Source: Terasakiella brassicae
GTDB lineage: Bacteria > Pseudomonadota > Alphaproteobacteria > Rhodospirillales > Terasakiellaceae
Length of the DNA: 64,000 bases
NCBI RefSeq assembly: GCF_014641495.1
Contig: NZ_BMHV01000002.1
Span: 172,089 to 236,088, forward strand
Direction of reading: 5' to 3'
Made by a program: the position numbers and the translations under genes. Within the stretch, counting starts at the first letter, position 1, and each line of letters starts with the position of its first letter. The notes under the pieces were generated by a model. That model saw only the letters and a program-made list of their open reading frames with translations. It was not told the DNA's origin and did no database searches. Positions 18,807 through 28,983 of the stretch are shown here, piece after piece.

Positions 18807-19748
18807 ATGAAACCGACCTTGACCATATTACTGGCCGGACCGCGCGGCTTTTGCGCCGGTGTGGACCGGGCCATCCATATCGTAGAACGCGCACTGGAAA
18901 AATTCGGTGCGCCCGTTTATGTCCGCCACGAAATTGTCCACAACAAATTTGTTGTCGATAGCTTGCGCGATAAAGGCGCCATATTCGTCGATGAACTGGA
19001 CGAAGTCCCCGATGACAGGCCAGTGATTTTTTCCGCCCACGGTGTCGCCAAGTCCGTTCCCGCAGAAGCGAGCCGCCGCGACATGACCTATGTAGACGCC
19101 ACATGCCCGTTGGTCAGCAAAGTCCATCGTGCGGCAGAAAAACATTATGACAAGGAACATCCTGTGATCCTGATCGGCCACGAGGGCCACCCCGAAGTGA
19201 TCGGCACAATGGGACAATTACCGGATGGGGCCGTCATTCTGGTTGAAAATGTCGCACAGGCCCAAACGGTTGAACTTCCCCGTAACGTCCCGTTAGGATT
19301 GGTCACGCAAACCACCTTGTCGGTTGACGATACCAAAGAGGTTCTGGCGGTTTTAAAAGACCGTTATCCCAATCTGGAAATGCCGCGCAAAGAAGATATC
19401 TGTTATGCCACCACCAACCGTCAGGCTGCGGTTAAACAGATTGCACAAAAAGCCGATATGATCATGGTCATCGGTGCGCCGAATTCATCCAATTCCAAAC
19501 GATTGGTCGAAGTTGCCCGGCTGAACGGCTGCCCTAAATCCATGCTGGTCCAGCGCGCCGATGAAATTGATTTCGATCTGTTTGACGGGGTAAGCACACT
19601 CGGTATCACAGCAGGGGCATCCGCCCCTGAAATTTTGGTGGAAGAAGTGGTCAACGCCTGCAAAGATCATTTTGACGTTAACGTTAAATTTGAAACATTC
19701 ACCGAAGAAGACGTGGTCTTCAAACTGCCTGCAAGTCTGAGTGCATAA
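18807..19748 (+). CDS. ispH: 4-hydroxy-3-methylbut-2-enyl diphosphate reductase
   Basis: A 313-residue iron-sulfur enzyme that makes IPP and DMAPP in the last step of the MEP isoprenoid pathway. Three conserved cysteines that hold the cluster are in [23 protein letters not shown] and [20 protein letters not shown] is also typical. I chose the ATG at 18807, because homologues begin at [14 protein letters not shown]; a TTG at 18768 would add a foreign hydrophobic stretch. It leads the ispH-thrB-rnhA cluster seen in many alphaproteobacteria. Confidence 0.96.
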   Translation: MKPTLTILLAGPRGFCAGVDRAIHIVERALEKFGAPVYVRHEIVHNKFVVDSLRDKGAIFVDELDEVPDDRPVIFSAHGVAKSVPAEASRRDMTYVDATCPLVSKVHRAAEKHYDKEHPVILIGHEGHPEVIGTMGQLPDGAVILVENVAQAQTVELPRNVPLGLVTQTTLSVDDTKEVLAVLKDRYPNLEMPRKEDICYATTNRQAAVKQIAQKADMIMVIGAPNSSNSKRLVEVARLNGCPKSMLVQRADEIDFDLFDGVSTLGITAGASAPEILVEEVVNACKDHFDVNVKFETFTEEDVVFKLPASLSA

Positions 19749-19751
19749 ATC

Positions 19752-20714
19752 ATGGCTGTTTATACCGAAGTCAGCGATACCGAACTGAGCACCTTTGTTG
19801 AACGTTTCAATATCGGATCGTTACTGTCCTATAAAGGCATTGCCGAAGGGGTGGAAAACTCCAACTACATTATCCAGACGGAACAAGGCCCGTTTATTCT
19901 GACGCTTTATGAAAAACGCGTGAACGAAGATGATTTGCCGTTCTTTCTGGATTTATTGGACTATTTAAGCGAACGCAACATCACCTGCCCGACCCCGTTA
20001 AAAGATGAGGCAGGTCATGCATTGGGGGTTCTGGCAGGCCGTCCTGCCGCCATTTTTACCTTCCTTGCCGGGATGTGGCCGCGCAAGATCAAGCCGGTTC
20101 ATTGTGCCCAGTTGGGACAAGCCTTGGGTGAACTGCATGTTGCCGGAACCGATTTCCCCCAAAAACGTAAAAATGATCTGGGGATTGGCGATTGGCGTGC
20201 CTTGTTCAATAAATGCCGGGACCACGCAGATGATGTTATGCCCGGTTTGGGTGATAAGTTATCAGCAGAACTGGATTATCTGGAAGCCTGCTGGCCGACA
20301 AATTTGCCCAAAGGCATCATTCATGCCGATGCCTTTCCCGACAATGTCTTTTTTCGGGATGAAAAATGCAGCGGCCTGATCGATTTCTATTTCGCCTGTT
20401 ATGATATTTTTGCCTACGATCTCGCCATTTGTATGAATGCATGGTGTTTTGAAAAAGACGGTGATTTTAATGTCACCAAGGCCCGTTTACTGTTATCCAA
20501 CTATCGTAAGGTACGCGATTTCAGCAGGGAAGAAGTCGACGCCCTGCCCTTAATTGCACGCGGGGCCGCGCTGCGCTTCTTGCTGACGCGATTATATGAT
20601 TGGGTCAACACGCCCAAAGAGGCGCTGGTTAAACCCAAAGATCCGCTGGAATACTATAAAATCCTTAAGTTCCATCAGTCCATCCGCACCGCTGGTGCCT
20701 ACGGGTTAGAATAA
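19752..20714 (+). CDS. thrB: Homoserine kinase (ThrB type II, APH/choline-kinase-like fold)
   Basis: A 320-residue kinase that phosphorylates homoserine in threonine synthesis. It is the form with an aminoglycoside-phosphotransferase fold, not the GHMP fold of E. coli. Brenner-type catalytic residues are in [13 protein letters not shown] (Asp and Asn), followed by the metal-binding IDFYFACYD. The N-terminal GVENSNYII is typical. It begins 3 bases after ispH and its stop overlaps the rnhA start by one base (TAATG), so the three genes form an operon. Confidence 0.94.
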   Translation: MAVYTEVSDTELSTFVERFNIGSLLSYKGIAEGVENSNYIIQTEQGPFILTLYEKRVNEDDLPFFLDLLDYLSERNITCPTPLKDEAGHALGVLAGRPAAIFTFLAGMWPRKIKPVHCAQLGQALGELHVAGTDFPQKRKNDLGIGDWRALFNKCRDHADDVMPGLGDKLSAELDYLEACWPTNLPKGIIHADAFPDNVFFRDEKCSGLIDFYFACYDIFAYDLAICMNAWCFEKDGDFNVTKARLLLSNYRKVRDFSREEVDALPLIARGAALRFLLTRLYDWVNTPKEALVKPKDPLEYYKILKFHQSIRTAGAYGLE

Positions 20715-21169
20715 TGAGCAACGATATCGTAGAAATTTACACAGACGGTGCCTGTAGCGGAAATCCCGGCCCCGGCGGCTGGGGCGTTTTATTGCGCTGG
20801 AAAGGGACCGAGCGTGAATTATGCGGTGGCGAAGAAAACACCACCAACAACCGCATGGAGCTAATGGCCGCCATCCGCGCACTGGAAAGCCTGAAACGCC
20901 CGGTTAAAATCGCCCTTTATACCGACAGCACGTACGTAAAAGACGGCATCACCAAATGGATTTTTAACTGGAAGAAAAACGGCTGGAAAACTGCTGCCAA
21001 AAAACCCGTCAAAAATGCCGACCTGTGGCAACAACTGGAAAGCGCGCTGGCCAAACATGAAATCGAATGGCATTGGGTCAAGGGTCATGCCGGACATGAA
21101 GAAAACGAGCGCGCCGATGCCTTGGCGCGCGAAGGCGTTGAAAAAATCAAAAACAGTATGATCCTGTAA
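20714..21169 (+). CDS. rnhA: Ribonuclease HI
   Basis: A 151-residue endonuclease that cuts RNA in RNA-DNA hybrids. The four acidic catalytic residues are visible in [31 protein letters not shown] and RADALARE. Length is normal for bacterial RNase HI. The start overlaps the thrB stop, and a bidirectional terminator follows 12 bases after the stop. Confidence 0.97.
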   Translation: MSNDIVEIYTDGACSGNPGPGGWGVLLRWKGTERELCGGEENTTNNRMELMAAIRALESLKRPVKIALYTDSTYVKDGITKWIFNWKKNGWKTAAKKPVKNADLWQQLESALAKHEIEWHWVKGHAGHEENERADALAREGVEKIKNSMIL

Positions 21170-21181
21170 GCACCCCAATAA

Positions 21182-21206
21182 AAAAGCCCTCTTTTGAGGG
21201 CTTTTT
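21182..21206. terminator. Bidirectional terminator between rnhA and the DsbD-like gene
   Basis: AAAAGCCCTC and GAGGGCTTTT form a 10-bp stem with a TTTT loop. A T run follows on the plus strand and a matching one on the minus strand, so it can end both converging transcripts. Confidence 0.93.
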
Positions 21207-21277
21207 GTTTGCTCATGTCGGCGTTTTCACCACAACATGGCTTTCTTTCATTACATGTGGGTTCTGTTTATCGGTTT

Positions 21278-23395
21278 TCAACCCTTGGCCTTTTCAATGG
21301 CTTTCAGGACCGTTTCTTCATCCAATAATTCCGGCAAGACAATGCCCTTTGGCGCCCCCGGTCCATAAACCGCATTAAACGGAATGGCATAACGCCCGAA
21401 ACTTGCCAGATACGCCGCAATTGTTTCATCCGGGTTGGTCCAGTCCGCTTTCATCGGGGTAACTTGCGCATCTGATAAAGCGGCAAAGGCATCCCCGCGA
21501 TAAAGCACGAGGTTCTTGTTGACCTGACAGGTAATGCACCATTGGGCCGTGACATCCACAAACACAACTTGTCCACGGGCAACTTCTTCCTCAATTTTCT
21601 GCAAGTCAAACGGGGTCCAGAGCTTTTCTGCCTGCGCCTTGTCAATTTCATCTTTCTGGGCAAAGGTCGGGACCGCAAAGGCCGCCAAGAACAAGGCAAT
21701 CACCACTGGACCCACCAGTGTTTTCAACTGTTTGTTCATCGCCAGCACCAAGATAACCCCCGCCATTAAGGCCGACAGGGCAATCACGCCATTAAGGCCG
21801 ATTTGTACCCAGAGAACACTCAACAACCAAATCGCGGTGCCGAGCAACAGCAACGCCAAAATCTTGCGCAAAGTGACCATCCATGCCCCCGGTTTGGGGA
21901 GACGGGTGGCAAAACCGGGGAAAAGCGCAATCAGAATATAAGGCAGGGCAAGACCGACCCCAAGGGCACTAAACACCATGAAAATATCAATTGGCCCGCG
22001 TGCAAGGGCAAACCCGACCGCCGTTCCCAAAAACGGGGCCGAACACGGGGTCGCCAGCAATGTCGCAAAGGCACCTGTGAGAAAATGCCCCCCCAACCCA
22101 TGCACATGGGAGGATCGTTCGCCCAAATTTGACAACCAGCCCGGTAGATGAATTTCAAAAAAGCCCCACATGTTGCAAGCAAAGAGAATCACGATCAAAG
22201 CCAGCGCAATCAAAAACAAGGGTTGTTGGAACTGAATGCCCCAGCCAATAGAAGCCCCCCCCATTTTCATCGCAACCAGAATCCCCGCCAAGACCCAGAA
22301 CGAGAATAAAATCCCGGCACTGGAGGCTAAAAAACTGAGGCGCACGGTTCCTTTTGCCGCGCCGCCATGACTGACCAGTCCAATAACTTTTAAGGAAAGA
22401 ACCGGCAAGACACAGGGCATTAAATTTAAAATTAAGCCTCCCAGAACAGCCAAGGCCAAAATCGTCACAAACGGCAAGTTATTCAAACCGGTTTCACCGG
22501 GTGTACTAAACCCTTCCACAAAAGGAGGCATACCCGCTGGGCCTGCCATCACTTTGGTCTTCAGTTCAACAGCCTGATTCCCATCCATCAGGGTGATGAT
22601 GAAATCGTGATCATCAAACCCGTTTTCGAGAAACTTCAACCCATCTAGCGCAACATCCACCAACACCGTTTTCTTGTCTTCTGAAAACTGAAAACCCGGC
22701 TTGAAAAAGGCCAATTCAATCGGTCCTTCAACCAAAACATCCGGATTTTGATAGGCATGGTTTGAAACAACCTTCAAACGCAATATTGCTTTGTTGCCTT
22801 CACTATCAGGATAAAGGGTGGCGGTTTCAATTGTGCGTGCCAAGGGGTCGTTTTGGGACGGCACAAGGCTTTCATACTTGTTGACCAACTGGGCATCTAC
22901 ACCGGGTTGGGCCGGACCTGCGGGCAGATGCAAGGATAAATCCGCTTCCACCGGGACACAGATTTCCGCACAGGTCAAATAACGGACTTTGGCCTGAATA
23001 TTCAAATCCTGTGACGGGTCGTTCACTTTGACGCGGATCGGATAGACAACCTCTTTTTTATAGCCAACCGTTTCCAGCCCCAAAACGACAAAGCGTTCCG
23101 GGCGCGGCCATCGCATTTCAGATGATTTGATATTGGGGTTATTCTGCCAGTCCATTTCCGGGGGATAACCGGCATCACCAGGGCTGCGCCAGTACACTTT
23201 CCATCCGTCTTGCATTTTGAAATGCAAGCCAAGTGTCACTTCATTGCGATCCCCAATGGCAGTGGTCTGCGCAATCAAACGGACTTTTGCCTGATCGACA
23301 CCACGCCATTCTTCGGTTTGACTATAGGCCGATGTCGACCATGCCAACAGAAAAACAGCTAAAACCAGAGCAATATTTTTAAATCGATGCATCAT
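21278..23395 (-). CDS. Thiol:disulfide interchange protein, DsbD/ScsB-like
   Basis: A 705-residue transmembrane electron carrier. The signal peptide ends near residue 25. The N-terminal periplasmic part (to about 290) has a beta-rich domain with the cysteine pair CAEIC. Then come about eight membrane segments with the redox cysteines in LMPCVLPVLS and TPCSAPFLGT. The C-terminal periplasmic thioredoxin domain holds WCITCQVNK. It should carry electrons from cytosolic thioredoxin to periplasmic disulfide targets. The N-terminal domain looks closer to the ScsB subgroup than to E. coli DsbD, judging by its length and CX3C spacing. Confidence 0.88.
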   Translation of the reverse strand: MMHRFKNIALVLAVFLLAWSTSAYSQTEEWRGVDQAKVRLIAQTTAIGDRNEVTLGLHFKMQDGWKVYWRSPGDAGYPPEMDWQNNPNIKSSEMRWPRPERFVVLGLETVGYKKEVVYPIRVKVNDPSQDLNIQAKVRYLTCAEICVPVEADLSLHLPAGPAQPGVDAQLVNKYESLVPSQNDPLARTIETATLYPDSEGNKAILRLKVVSNHAYQNPDVLVEGPIELAFFKPGFQFSEDKKTVLVDVALDGLKFLENGFDDHDFIITLMDGNQAVELKTKVMAGPAGMPPFVEGFSTPGETGLNNLPFVTILALAVLGGLILNLMPCVLPVLSLKVIGLVSHGGAAKGTVRLSFLASSAGILFSFWVLAGILVAMKMGGASIGWGIQFQQPLFLIALALIVILFACNMWGFFEIHLPGWLSNLGERSSHVHGLGGHFLTGAFATLLATPCSAPFLGTAVGFALARGPIDIFMVFSALGVGLALPYILIALFPGFATRLPKPGAWMVTLRKILALLLLGTAIWLLSVLWVQIGLNGVIALSALMAGVILVLAMNKQLKTLVGPVVIALFLAAFAVPTFAQKDEIDKAQAEKLWTPFDLQKIEEEVARGQVVFVDVTAQWCITCQVNKNLVLYRGDAFAALSDAQVTPMKADWTNPDETIAAYLASFGRYAIPFNAVYGPGAPKGIVLPELLDEETVLKAIEKAKG

Positions 23396-23533
23396 TATAC
23401 GACCTCTCGCCCCCCTGTATCGGGCAGAATTATGTCAGAATTAGGGTGAAACATAGCCGTATTTCAGGGCGCAAACTCATAAAATAGACCGGAAAAGCTT
23501 GCACTTGCGGGTAATCAGCCATATTTGTAGAAC

Positions 23534-24109
23534 ATGGAAAAACAAGAAGACATAAACACCAGCCTGACCGGACAGCTTTTGGTCGCCATGCCCGGCATGC
23601 CGGATCCGCGTTTTGCAAAAACGGTTATTTACGTGTGCTCCCACAGTGAAGAAGGCGCAATGGGGCTTGTGGTGAACCGCCTTGTCCAATCGCTCAGTTT
23701 TCCTGAACTGATGAAACAGTTGGGCATTGATGCACGGACACCGGAAAACCAAATTCGTGTGCATCTGGGAGGCCCCGTTGATGAAGAACGCGGATTTGTC
23801 CTGCACAGTCCCGATTATATGAAAGAATCCACCGTGGTTATCGGGGCGCATTTTGCCTTAACCGCAACCATCGATATTTTACGCGATATCGCCGTTGGGA
23901 CAGGCCCGCGCAACAGCATGTTGGCCTTGGGCTATGCCGGATGGGGACCGGGACAACTGGATCAGGAACTCATGGAAAACGGTTGGCTGAACGTGCCCGC
24001 CAAAAGCGAAATTGTCTTTGACAACCATTTGGAAAGCAAATGGGAACGCGCCTTGGGCCAACTCGGTATTGACCCGCGCCTGCTGGTCGATGATGCCGGG
24101 CACGCCTGA
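23534..24109 (+). CDS. yqgE: YqgE/AlgH family protein
   Basis: A 191-residue protein of the UPF0301 family. The opening LTGQLLVAMPGMPDPRF, the block GAMGLVVNR, LGGPVDEERGFVLH and GYAGWGPGQLDQEL are characteristic. The family fold is known but its biochemical role is not; the AlgH name comes from alginate regulation in Pseudomonas. It converges with rsmI, with a 13-base gap and no terminator that I can see. Confidence 0.93.
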   Translation: MEKQEDINTSLTGQLLVAMPGMPDPRFAKTVIYVCSHSEEGAMGLVVNRLVQSLSFPELMKQLGIDARTPENQIRVHLGGPVDEERGFVLHSPDYMKESTVVIGAHFALTATIDILRDIAVGTGPRNSMLALGYAGWGPGQLDQELMENGWLNVPAKSEIVFDNHLESKWERALGQLGIDPRLLVDDAGHA

Positions 24110-24122
24110 TCACTTTTTTCCT

Positions 24123-25049
24123 TTACTGGGACAATTTAAGTGCCCGGTTGTAAACATCCTTTTTCTTTAAGCCGGTCATCGCCACAACTTCAGCCACCGC
24201 ATCACGAACCGATAAACGCGCCAAGGCATTTTTCAGCAAGCTATCCAAATCTTCCGCGCTGGTTTCATTAACCAAATCATCGGGGGGGCCGATGACCAAA
24301 ACGACTTCGCCGCGCACTTCCGCATCCTCATACATATCTGCTAATTCCGGTAGCAGGGCACGGCGCACTTCTTCAAATTTTTTGGTTAATTCACGGGTTA
24401 CCGCCGCCTCCCGCGTACCGAGAACCTCGGCCATATCCGCCAGACAGGCCGCCACACGACGTGGCGATTCCAGTACGATCAATGTGGCCTTCACCGATTT
24501 AATTTCTTCCAATGCTTTTTTTCGGGCCGTTGTTTTATTGGGCAAAAAACCCAAATACAGGAACCGATCACTGGGCAATCCCGATAAAACCATCGCTGTA
24601 ATGACAGAACTTGCCCCTGGTGCAGTCGTATAAGGCAACCCAATTTCTGCACATTCGCGCACCAGCTTATACCCCGGGTCATTAATCAACGGTGTACCCG
24701 CATCACTAACCAGCACAACCACTTCGCCTGACTGTAATTTTTCCAGCACTTTCGGGCGCATTTTTTCTGCATTATGTTCATGGTAGGCAAGGCATTTCTT
24801 TCTGGAAATCCCGTGTATCGCCAATAACTTAGCCGTGACACGTGTATCTTCACACAAGATGGTATCGGCTTGTTTCAACAGGTCAAGTGCACGCAAAGTT
24901 ATATCCTGTGCGTTCCCGATCGGTGTTGCCACAATATAGAGACCAGCGCGCCCTTTACTCCCTTGTCTACTCAGAGTAATCTCTTGCGCACCTTCTTCTT
25001 TGCCTTGGGGACCCAATGTTTCTAAATCTGCGTTATTTTGTTTTACCAT
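24123..25049 (-). CDS. rsmI: 16S rRNA (cytidine1402-2'-O)-methyltransferase
   Basis: A 308-residue SAM-dependent enzyme that methylates the ribose of C1402 in the 16S rRNA decoding centre. Signature blocks are LYIVATPIGNAQDITLRAL near residue 38, CEDTRVTAKLL, LVSDAGTPLINDPGYKLV and the APGASSVITAMVLSGL region. The first 35 residues before the core are not conserved-looking. The start region overlaps by 34 bases that of the divergent LpoA-like gene. Confidence 0.95.
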   Translation of the reverse strand: MVKQNNADLETLGPQGKEEGAQEITLSRQGSKGRAGLYIVATPIGNAQDITLRALDLLKQADTILCEDTRVTAKLLAIHGISRKKCLAYHEHNAEKMRPKVLEKLQSGEVVVLVSDAGTPLINDPGYKLVRECAEIGLPYTTAPGASSVITAMVLSGLPSDRFLYLGFLPNKTTARKKALEEIKSVKATLIVLESPRRVAACLADMAEVLGTREAAVTRELTKKFEEVRRALLPELADMYEDAEVRGEVVLVIGPPDDLVNETSAEDLDSLLKNALARLSVRDAVAEVVAMTGLKKKDVYNRALKLSQ

Positions 25050-26437
25050 TGATGCTCTGTATCACTTTGTTGTTGAGCGCATGTGAAACCACAACTACAC
25101 CCGATAAATGGTGGGAAGTCCCCGGCACAACCCCACAAGCGCGTGGTCCTGCCCCTGAAACCTATGATCCCACGGCCCTGCCGCGTAGCGGAAGCGAGAT
25201 CCCGCCTTGGGACCCTTCCCAGCCCGTGACGGTGCAACAGCCGGACGCGCAGGTCAAGGCCGAAGAATGGATGACCCAATATGATGTCCGTGGTGGCTTG
25301 CGTGCCGCCCGTGTTGGTTTGCTCGTCCCTTTAAGTGGCAGTGCCGCAAATGTGGGACGCGAAATTCTCAATGCGGCCCAGCTTGCCTTGTTCGATTTCG
25401 CAGGTCCGCATTATGAATTGTTACCTTACGATACCAAAGGAACCCCCGAAGGGGCTGTACGCGCCGCACAATACGCGCTTGCGGATGGTGTTTCCATCAT
25501 TATCGGCCCGCTTCTGTCACAATCGGCACAGGCCATTGCCCCTTATCTGGAAGCTGCCAACGTCAATGCCCTTGCCTTCAGCAACGATTCGAACGCAGCC
25601 AGCCAGAATGTGTTCGTCATGGGAATACGCCCGGAAGAAGAAGTCGAACGCATCATCAATTTTGCCGCCCTGCAAGGCAGCCAGCGTTTTGCCCTGCTGG
25701 CACCCGCCGATGAATATGGCATACGTATCCGCGCGGCTTTTGAACAAGCCGTTCAAGCCAATGGCGCCCAAGTTTCCAAAGTTGTACAATTCCTGTCCAG
25801 CAGTGATGACTTGCCCGCTTTGATCCGTGATATGGCAGATTACGATCAACGCCGTCAGGATTTGCTGGAACAAAAACGCGAACTGGCCGGTAAATCCGAC
25901 GAATTATCCAAAAAAGCACTGGACCGCCTTGAATTGTTACAAACCGTTGGGGATGTAGATTTCGACGCGTTATTGGTTGCAGCAGGCGGACAAACCTTAC
26001 AAGCCATCGCTGCCAACCTTCCCTATTATGATGTTGACCCTAAAAAAGTCCGGATTCTAGGCACCAGTTTGTGGGAAGCCAAATGGGTCCATGCCGAACC
26101 GGCTTTATTAGGGGGATGGTTTGCCGCCCCCAGTCCGAAAAACCGCAGTGAATTTGTTGAACAATATCGTTCCGTTTACAAGGAGGCACCCCACCGCCTT
26201 GCCACCTTGGCCTACGATGCTGTTGCTTTATCAGCCGTTTTGGCCGATGACAAAGGCGAAGCGGACTATAGCCGGGCGACCCTGACTGATCCGGCTGGAT
26301 TTTTAGGGCGCACAGGTATTTTCCGTCTCCATCAATGGGGGCTTGCCGAAAGGGGTTTAGCTGTTTTACAAGTTCAGTCAAAAGGGTTCCGCGAAATATC
26401 TCCTGCCCCCCAAAGTTTCGCCCCTATAACGAATTAA
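25016..26437 (+). CDS. Penicillin-binding protein activator, LpoA-like lipoprotein
   Basis: A 473-residue outer-membrane lipoprotein candidate. A signal peptide ends in the lipobox LSAC at residue 23, then a proline-rich linker to about 95. The rest is a type I periplasmic-binding fold (VGLLVPLSGSAANVGREIL, IIGPLLSQSAQAIAPYL, FALLAPADEYGIR). This matches the C-terminal part of LpoA, which activates PBP1A. The alphaproteobacterial form lacks the N-terminal TPR region of E. coli LpoA. A start at 25052 would avoid the rsmI overlap, but it lacks a ribosome-binding site, whereas 25016 has GGGGA. Confidence 0.85.
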   Translation: MFLNLRYFVLPLMLCITLLLSACETTTTPDKWWEVPGTTPQARGPAPETYDPTALPRSGSEIPPWDPSQPVTVQQPDAQVKAEEWMTQYDVRGGLRAARVGLLVPLSGSAANVGREILNAAQLALFDFAGPHYELLPYDTKGTPEGAVRAAQYALADGVSIIIGPLLSQSAQAIAPYLEAANVNALAFSNDSNAASQNVFVMGIRPEEEVERIINFAALQGSQRFALLAPADEYGIRIRAAFEQAVQANGAQVSKVVQFLSSSDDLPALIRDMADYDQRRQDLLEQKRELAGKSDELSKKALDRLELLQTVGDVDFDALLVAAGGQTLQAIAANLPYYDVDPKKVRILGTSLWEAKWVHAEPALLGGWFAAPSPKNRSEFVEQYRSVYKEAPHRLATLAYDAVALSAVLADDKGEADYSRATLTDPAGFLGRTGIFRLHQWGLAERGLAVLQVQSKGFREISPAPQSFAPITN

Positions 26438-26459
26438 TCTCTTTTGGGTAACTTTGATT

Positions 26460-27785
26460 ATGGCTGACTATAAAAATCAGGAATTTATGAATGGGGAATA
26501 TATTATACGCGAAGGGGATGATCCTACTTGTGCGTATATTTTAAAAAGCGGCAGTGTCGAAGTTCTTAAAACCCGCAGCGATGGCGAAGAAGCCATTTTG
26601 GATATCTTAAAACCCGGGGATTTGTTCGGTGAAATGGCCTTGGTTGATCTGGAACCGCGTTCGGCAAGTGTACGCGCGTTGGAAGATATCACCGTTATCG
26701 TCATCGACGGGACGACCTTCAATCAAAAACAAGAAAAACTCGATGTCTTTAGTAAAAAGCTCGTTAAAACTCTTATAGACCGGGTTCGCCTGCAAAATCA
26801 GAAACTGGCCGATCTGTCCGATCCTTCCAGTTTGTTAAAAGCGGTGAAGAAAGGTCAGGTGAATTCGGTTAAACCCGCCCATACCAATGTCCTGATCCGT
26901 GATGATTATCGCGACAAAATTGATTTTGGCAAAATTCGCCTGTTGATGGGCGACAGTAACCCGCAGTCACGCCAAGGCATTAAAGGCGGTTTGCACATGC
27001 AGGGCTTTCGCGAAATCGAGGATGTCAATAATGCCAAAGATTTCCGCAATTTAGTTGCCTCCACCGACTATGACCTGATTGTTGTCGATAGCAGCTTGAA
27101 CGTGGCCGAAGTTTCCGATGTAATCAACGACATCCGCCACGGTAAAATGGCCACCAGTCCGTTTGCCGTTATCTTTGCCGTTATTGAACAACCCGACCCC
27201 AAAACATTGGAAATGCTGGCAGAGGCCGGACTGGATGATGTTCTGGTCAAACCCATTGCATTGGCCAATATTATTGACCGGGTGGAACGGCGCATTAAAA
27301 AACGCAAAGACTTCGTTGTGACCCTTGATTATGTCGGACCGGACCGGCGCAGCAGTGCCCGGCCCGGCGGTGAACAAATCCCATTGGTCGCCGTTCCCAA
27401 TCCGCTCAGTTTCAAGGCGTTAGACCTGATTGATGAACGCACCTATATCAGCCTGAGCAAAAAAGCACGCGGACGGATCGAAGATTTAAAAATCGAACGT
27501 TTCGCCGTCCAGATTGACTGGTTGCGTGGAAAAATCGCCACACAAATCGGTGAAAAACAAAGCCCGGCCTTTTTTCTGGAGCGTCTATTTGAGGTCACGC
27601 AAACCCTGATTGAAAAGCTGGATCGACGTAAAGATGAAGATCACGTCACCACATGCCGCCTCATTTTATCCAGCTTGGATGATTTTGAAGTCGGGACAGC
27701 CGATATGACAGGACAGGATTGGGAAAATTTCGCCAACCTGACCCGTCAGCTCCGCAACGAGCTCGGACCACAAAAAACCGCTTAA
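26460..27785 (+). CDS. Cyclic-nucleotide-binding domain plus receiver-like domain protein
   Basis: A 441-residue soluble protein. Residues about 8-115 form a cyclic-nucleotide-binding domain with a good phosphate-binding cassette (FGEMALVDLEPRSASVRA). Residues about 155-285 look like a response-regulator receiver with phospho-acceptor D210 and lysine K264 in LVKP, but only one acidic residue in the MGDSN position. It then has the YVGPDRR motif and a helical C-terminus with no DNA-binding or catalytic domain. It may link a second messenger with phosphorelay signalling. The ATG at 26460 is preferred to a TTG two codons before. Its stop overlaps the converging hemW stop. Confidence 0.82.
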   Translation: MADYKNQEFMNGEYIIREGDDPTCAYILKSGSVEVLKTRSDGEEAILDILKPGDLFGEMALVDLEPRSASVRALEDITVIVIDGTTFNQKQEKLDVFSKKLVKTLIDRVRLQNQKLADLSDPSSLLKAVKKGQVNSVKPAHTNVLIRDDYRDKIDFGKIRLLMGDSNPQSRQGIKGGLHMQGFREIEDVNNAKDFRNLVASTDYDLIVVDSSLNVAEVSDVINDIRHGKMATSPFAVIFAVIEQPDPKTLEMLAEAGLDDVLVKPIALANIIDRVERRIKKRKDFVVTLDYVGPDRRSSARPGGEQIPLVAVPNPLSFKALDLIDERTYISLSKKARGRIEDLKIERFAVQIDWLRGKIATQIGEKQSPAFFLERLFEVTQTLIEKLDRRKDEDHVTTCRLILSSLDDFEVGTADMTGQDWENFANLTRQLRNELGPQKTA

Positions 27786-28924
27786 AGGCGGATCAGCTTT
27801 TCCAATAGACCATCCAGACATTTGCGTCCTTCATAAGTCGGGCGCAAATGCTTTTGATCCCATTCAATAAGATCATGAGTTAATAAAAGCTCCAGCCCGT
27901 CCGGGTCCAGACAGCTTTGCAGGTTTTTGCCACTGACGTGCTGAAATTTATCACTGTGAATACCGTTTTTCAGTCGCAACCCCATCATAAGCAGTTCAAC
28001 CGCGCGCTCATCCGGGGCAAGTTTTTTTCTTTTTTGCTCCCCCGTGCCGTTTTCAAGAACGCCGTTCAGCCACAGGTCTGGCTTATATATTTGATGAATT
28101 GCAAAATTGTTCAGACGGCTATGGGCACCGGGGCCAATACCGATATAATCATCGCCTTGCCAATAAACCAAATTATGGCGGCTTTCCTCACCCGGTTTGG
28201 CATGATTGGATATTTCATAGGCAGGCATCCCGGCCTGTTCCATCATGGTCTGCGTCAAATCAAATAGATCAGCCCCAAGATTTTCCTCTGCTGCGGGGAC
28301 ATTGTCTTTATAAAAAGCGGTCCCCGGCTCGATCGTCAATTGATAGAGCGATAAATGCCCGGCACTCAGGCTTAAGGCTTGTTCCAATTCATCCTGCCAA
28401 TCTGCAAGGCTTTGGTTGGGGCGGGCATAAATCAGATCGAAACTATAGCGATCAAAGGTTTTTGCTGCCAGTTCAAGGGCCCGAAACCCTTCCTCAACAC
28501 TATGGGCACGCCCCAGAAACTTTAACACATCGGGGCGTAAGGATTGGATACCAATGGACAGGCGATTGATACCGGCGTGTTTAAAATTGGCAAAGGTATC
28601 GCTTTCAACCGTTGTCGGGTTGGCTTCCAACGTAACCTCGACATCATCGCGCAATCCCCACAAGGACGCGGTTGTTTCAAGAATCCGGTTGACGGTTTGC
28701 GGCGCCATTAAAGAAGGCGTCCCCCCACCAAAGAAAACACTGGAAACCTGTTGATCCTTGCTTTCCTGAAAGACCCGATGCAATTCGGCCTCAAAAGCCT
28801 GTGCCCATTGGGCATGGTCAATGGTTTGCGCCACATGTGAATTAAAATCACAATACGGGCATTTGGACACACAATAAGGCCAATGAATATAAAGGCCAAA
28901 CGGGGACTTTTTAATTTGGGTCAT
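27782..28924 (-). CDS. hemW: Radical SAM heme chaperone HemW
   Basis: A 380-residue radical-SAM protein related to HemN that inserts heme into target proteins. The 4Fe-4S-binding motif is CVSKCPYCDF near residue 20. FFGGGTPSLM and a glycine-rich NRLSIGIQSL follow. The HemN-specific coproporphyrinogen residues cannot be judged here, but the length and CxxxCxxC-F context fit HemW. ATG at 28924 is chosen over a TTG two codons before. It follows tlyC on the same strand. Confidence 0.92.
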   Translation of the reverse strand: MTQIKKSPFGLYIHWPYCVSKCPYCDFNSHVAQTIDHAQWAQAFEAELHRVFQESKDQQVSSVFFGGGTPSLMAPQTVNRILETTASLWGLRDDVEVTLEANPTTVESDTFANFKHAGINRLSIGIQSLRPDVLKFLGRAHSVEEGFRALELAAKTFDRYSFDLIYARPNQSLADWQDELEQALSLSAGHLSLYQLTIEPGTAFYKDNVPAAEENLGADLFDLTQTMMEQAGMPAYEISNHAKPGEESRHNLVYWQGDDYIGIGPGAHSRLNNFAIHQIYKPDLWLNGVLENGTGEQKRKKLAPDERAVELLMMGLRLKNGIHSDKFQHVSGKNLQSCLDPDGLELLLTHDLIEWDQKHLRPTYEGRKCLDGLLEKLIRL

Positions 28925-28983
28925 AGCCAAGGCTTATACCTGCAAATGCAAAGAAAGACAGCGTCACCCAAGCAGGTAACCCT

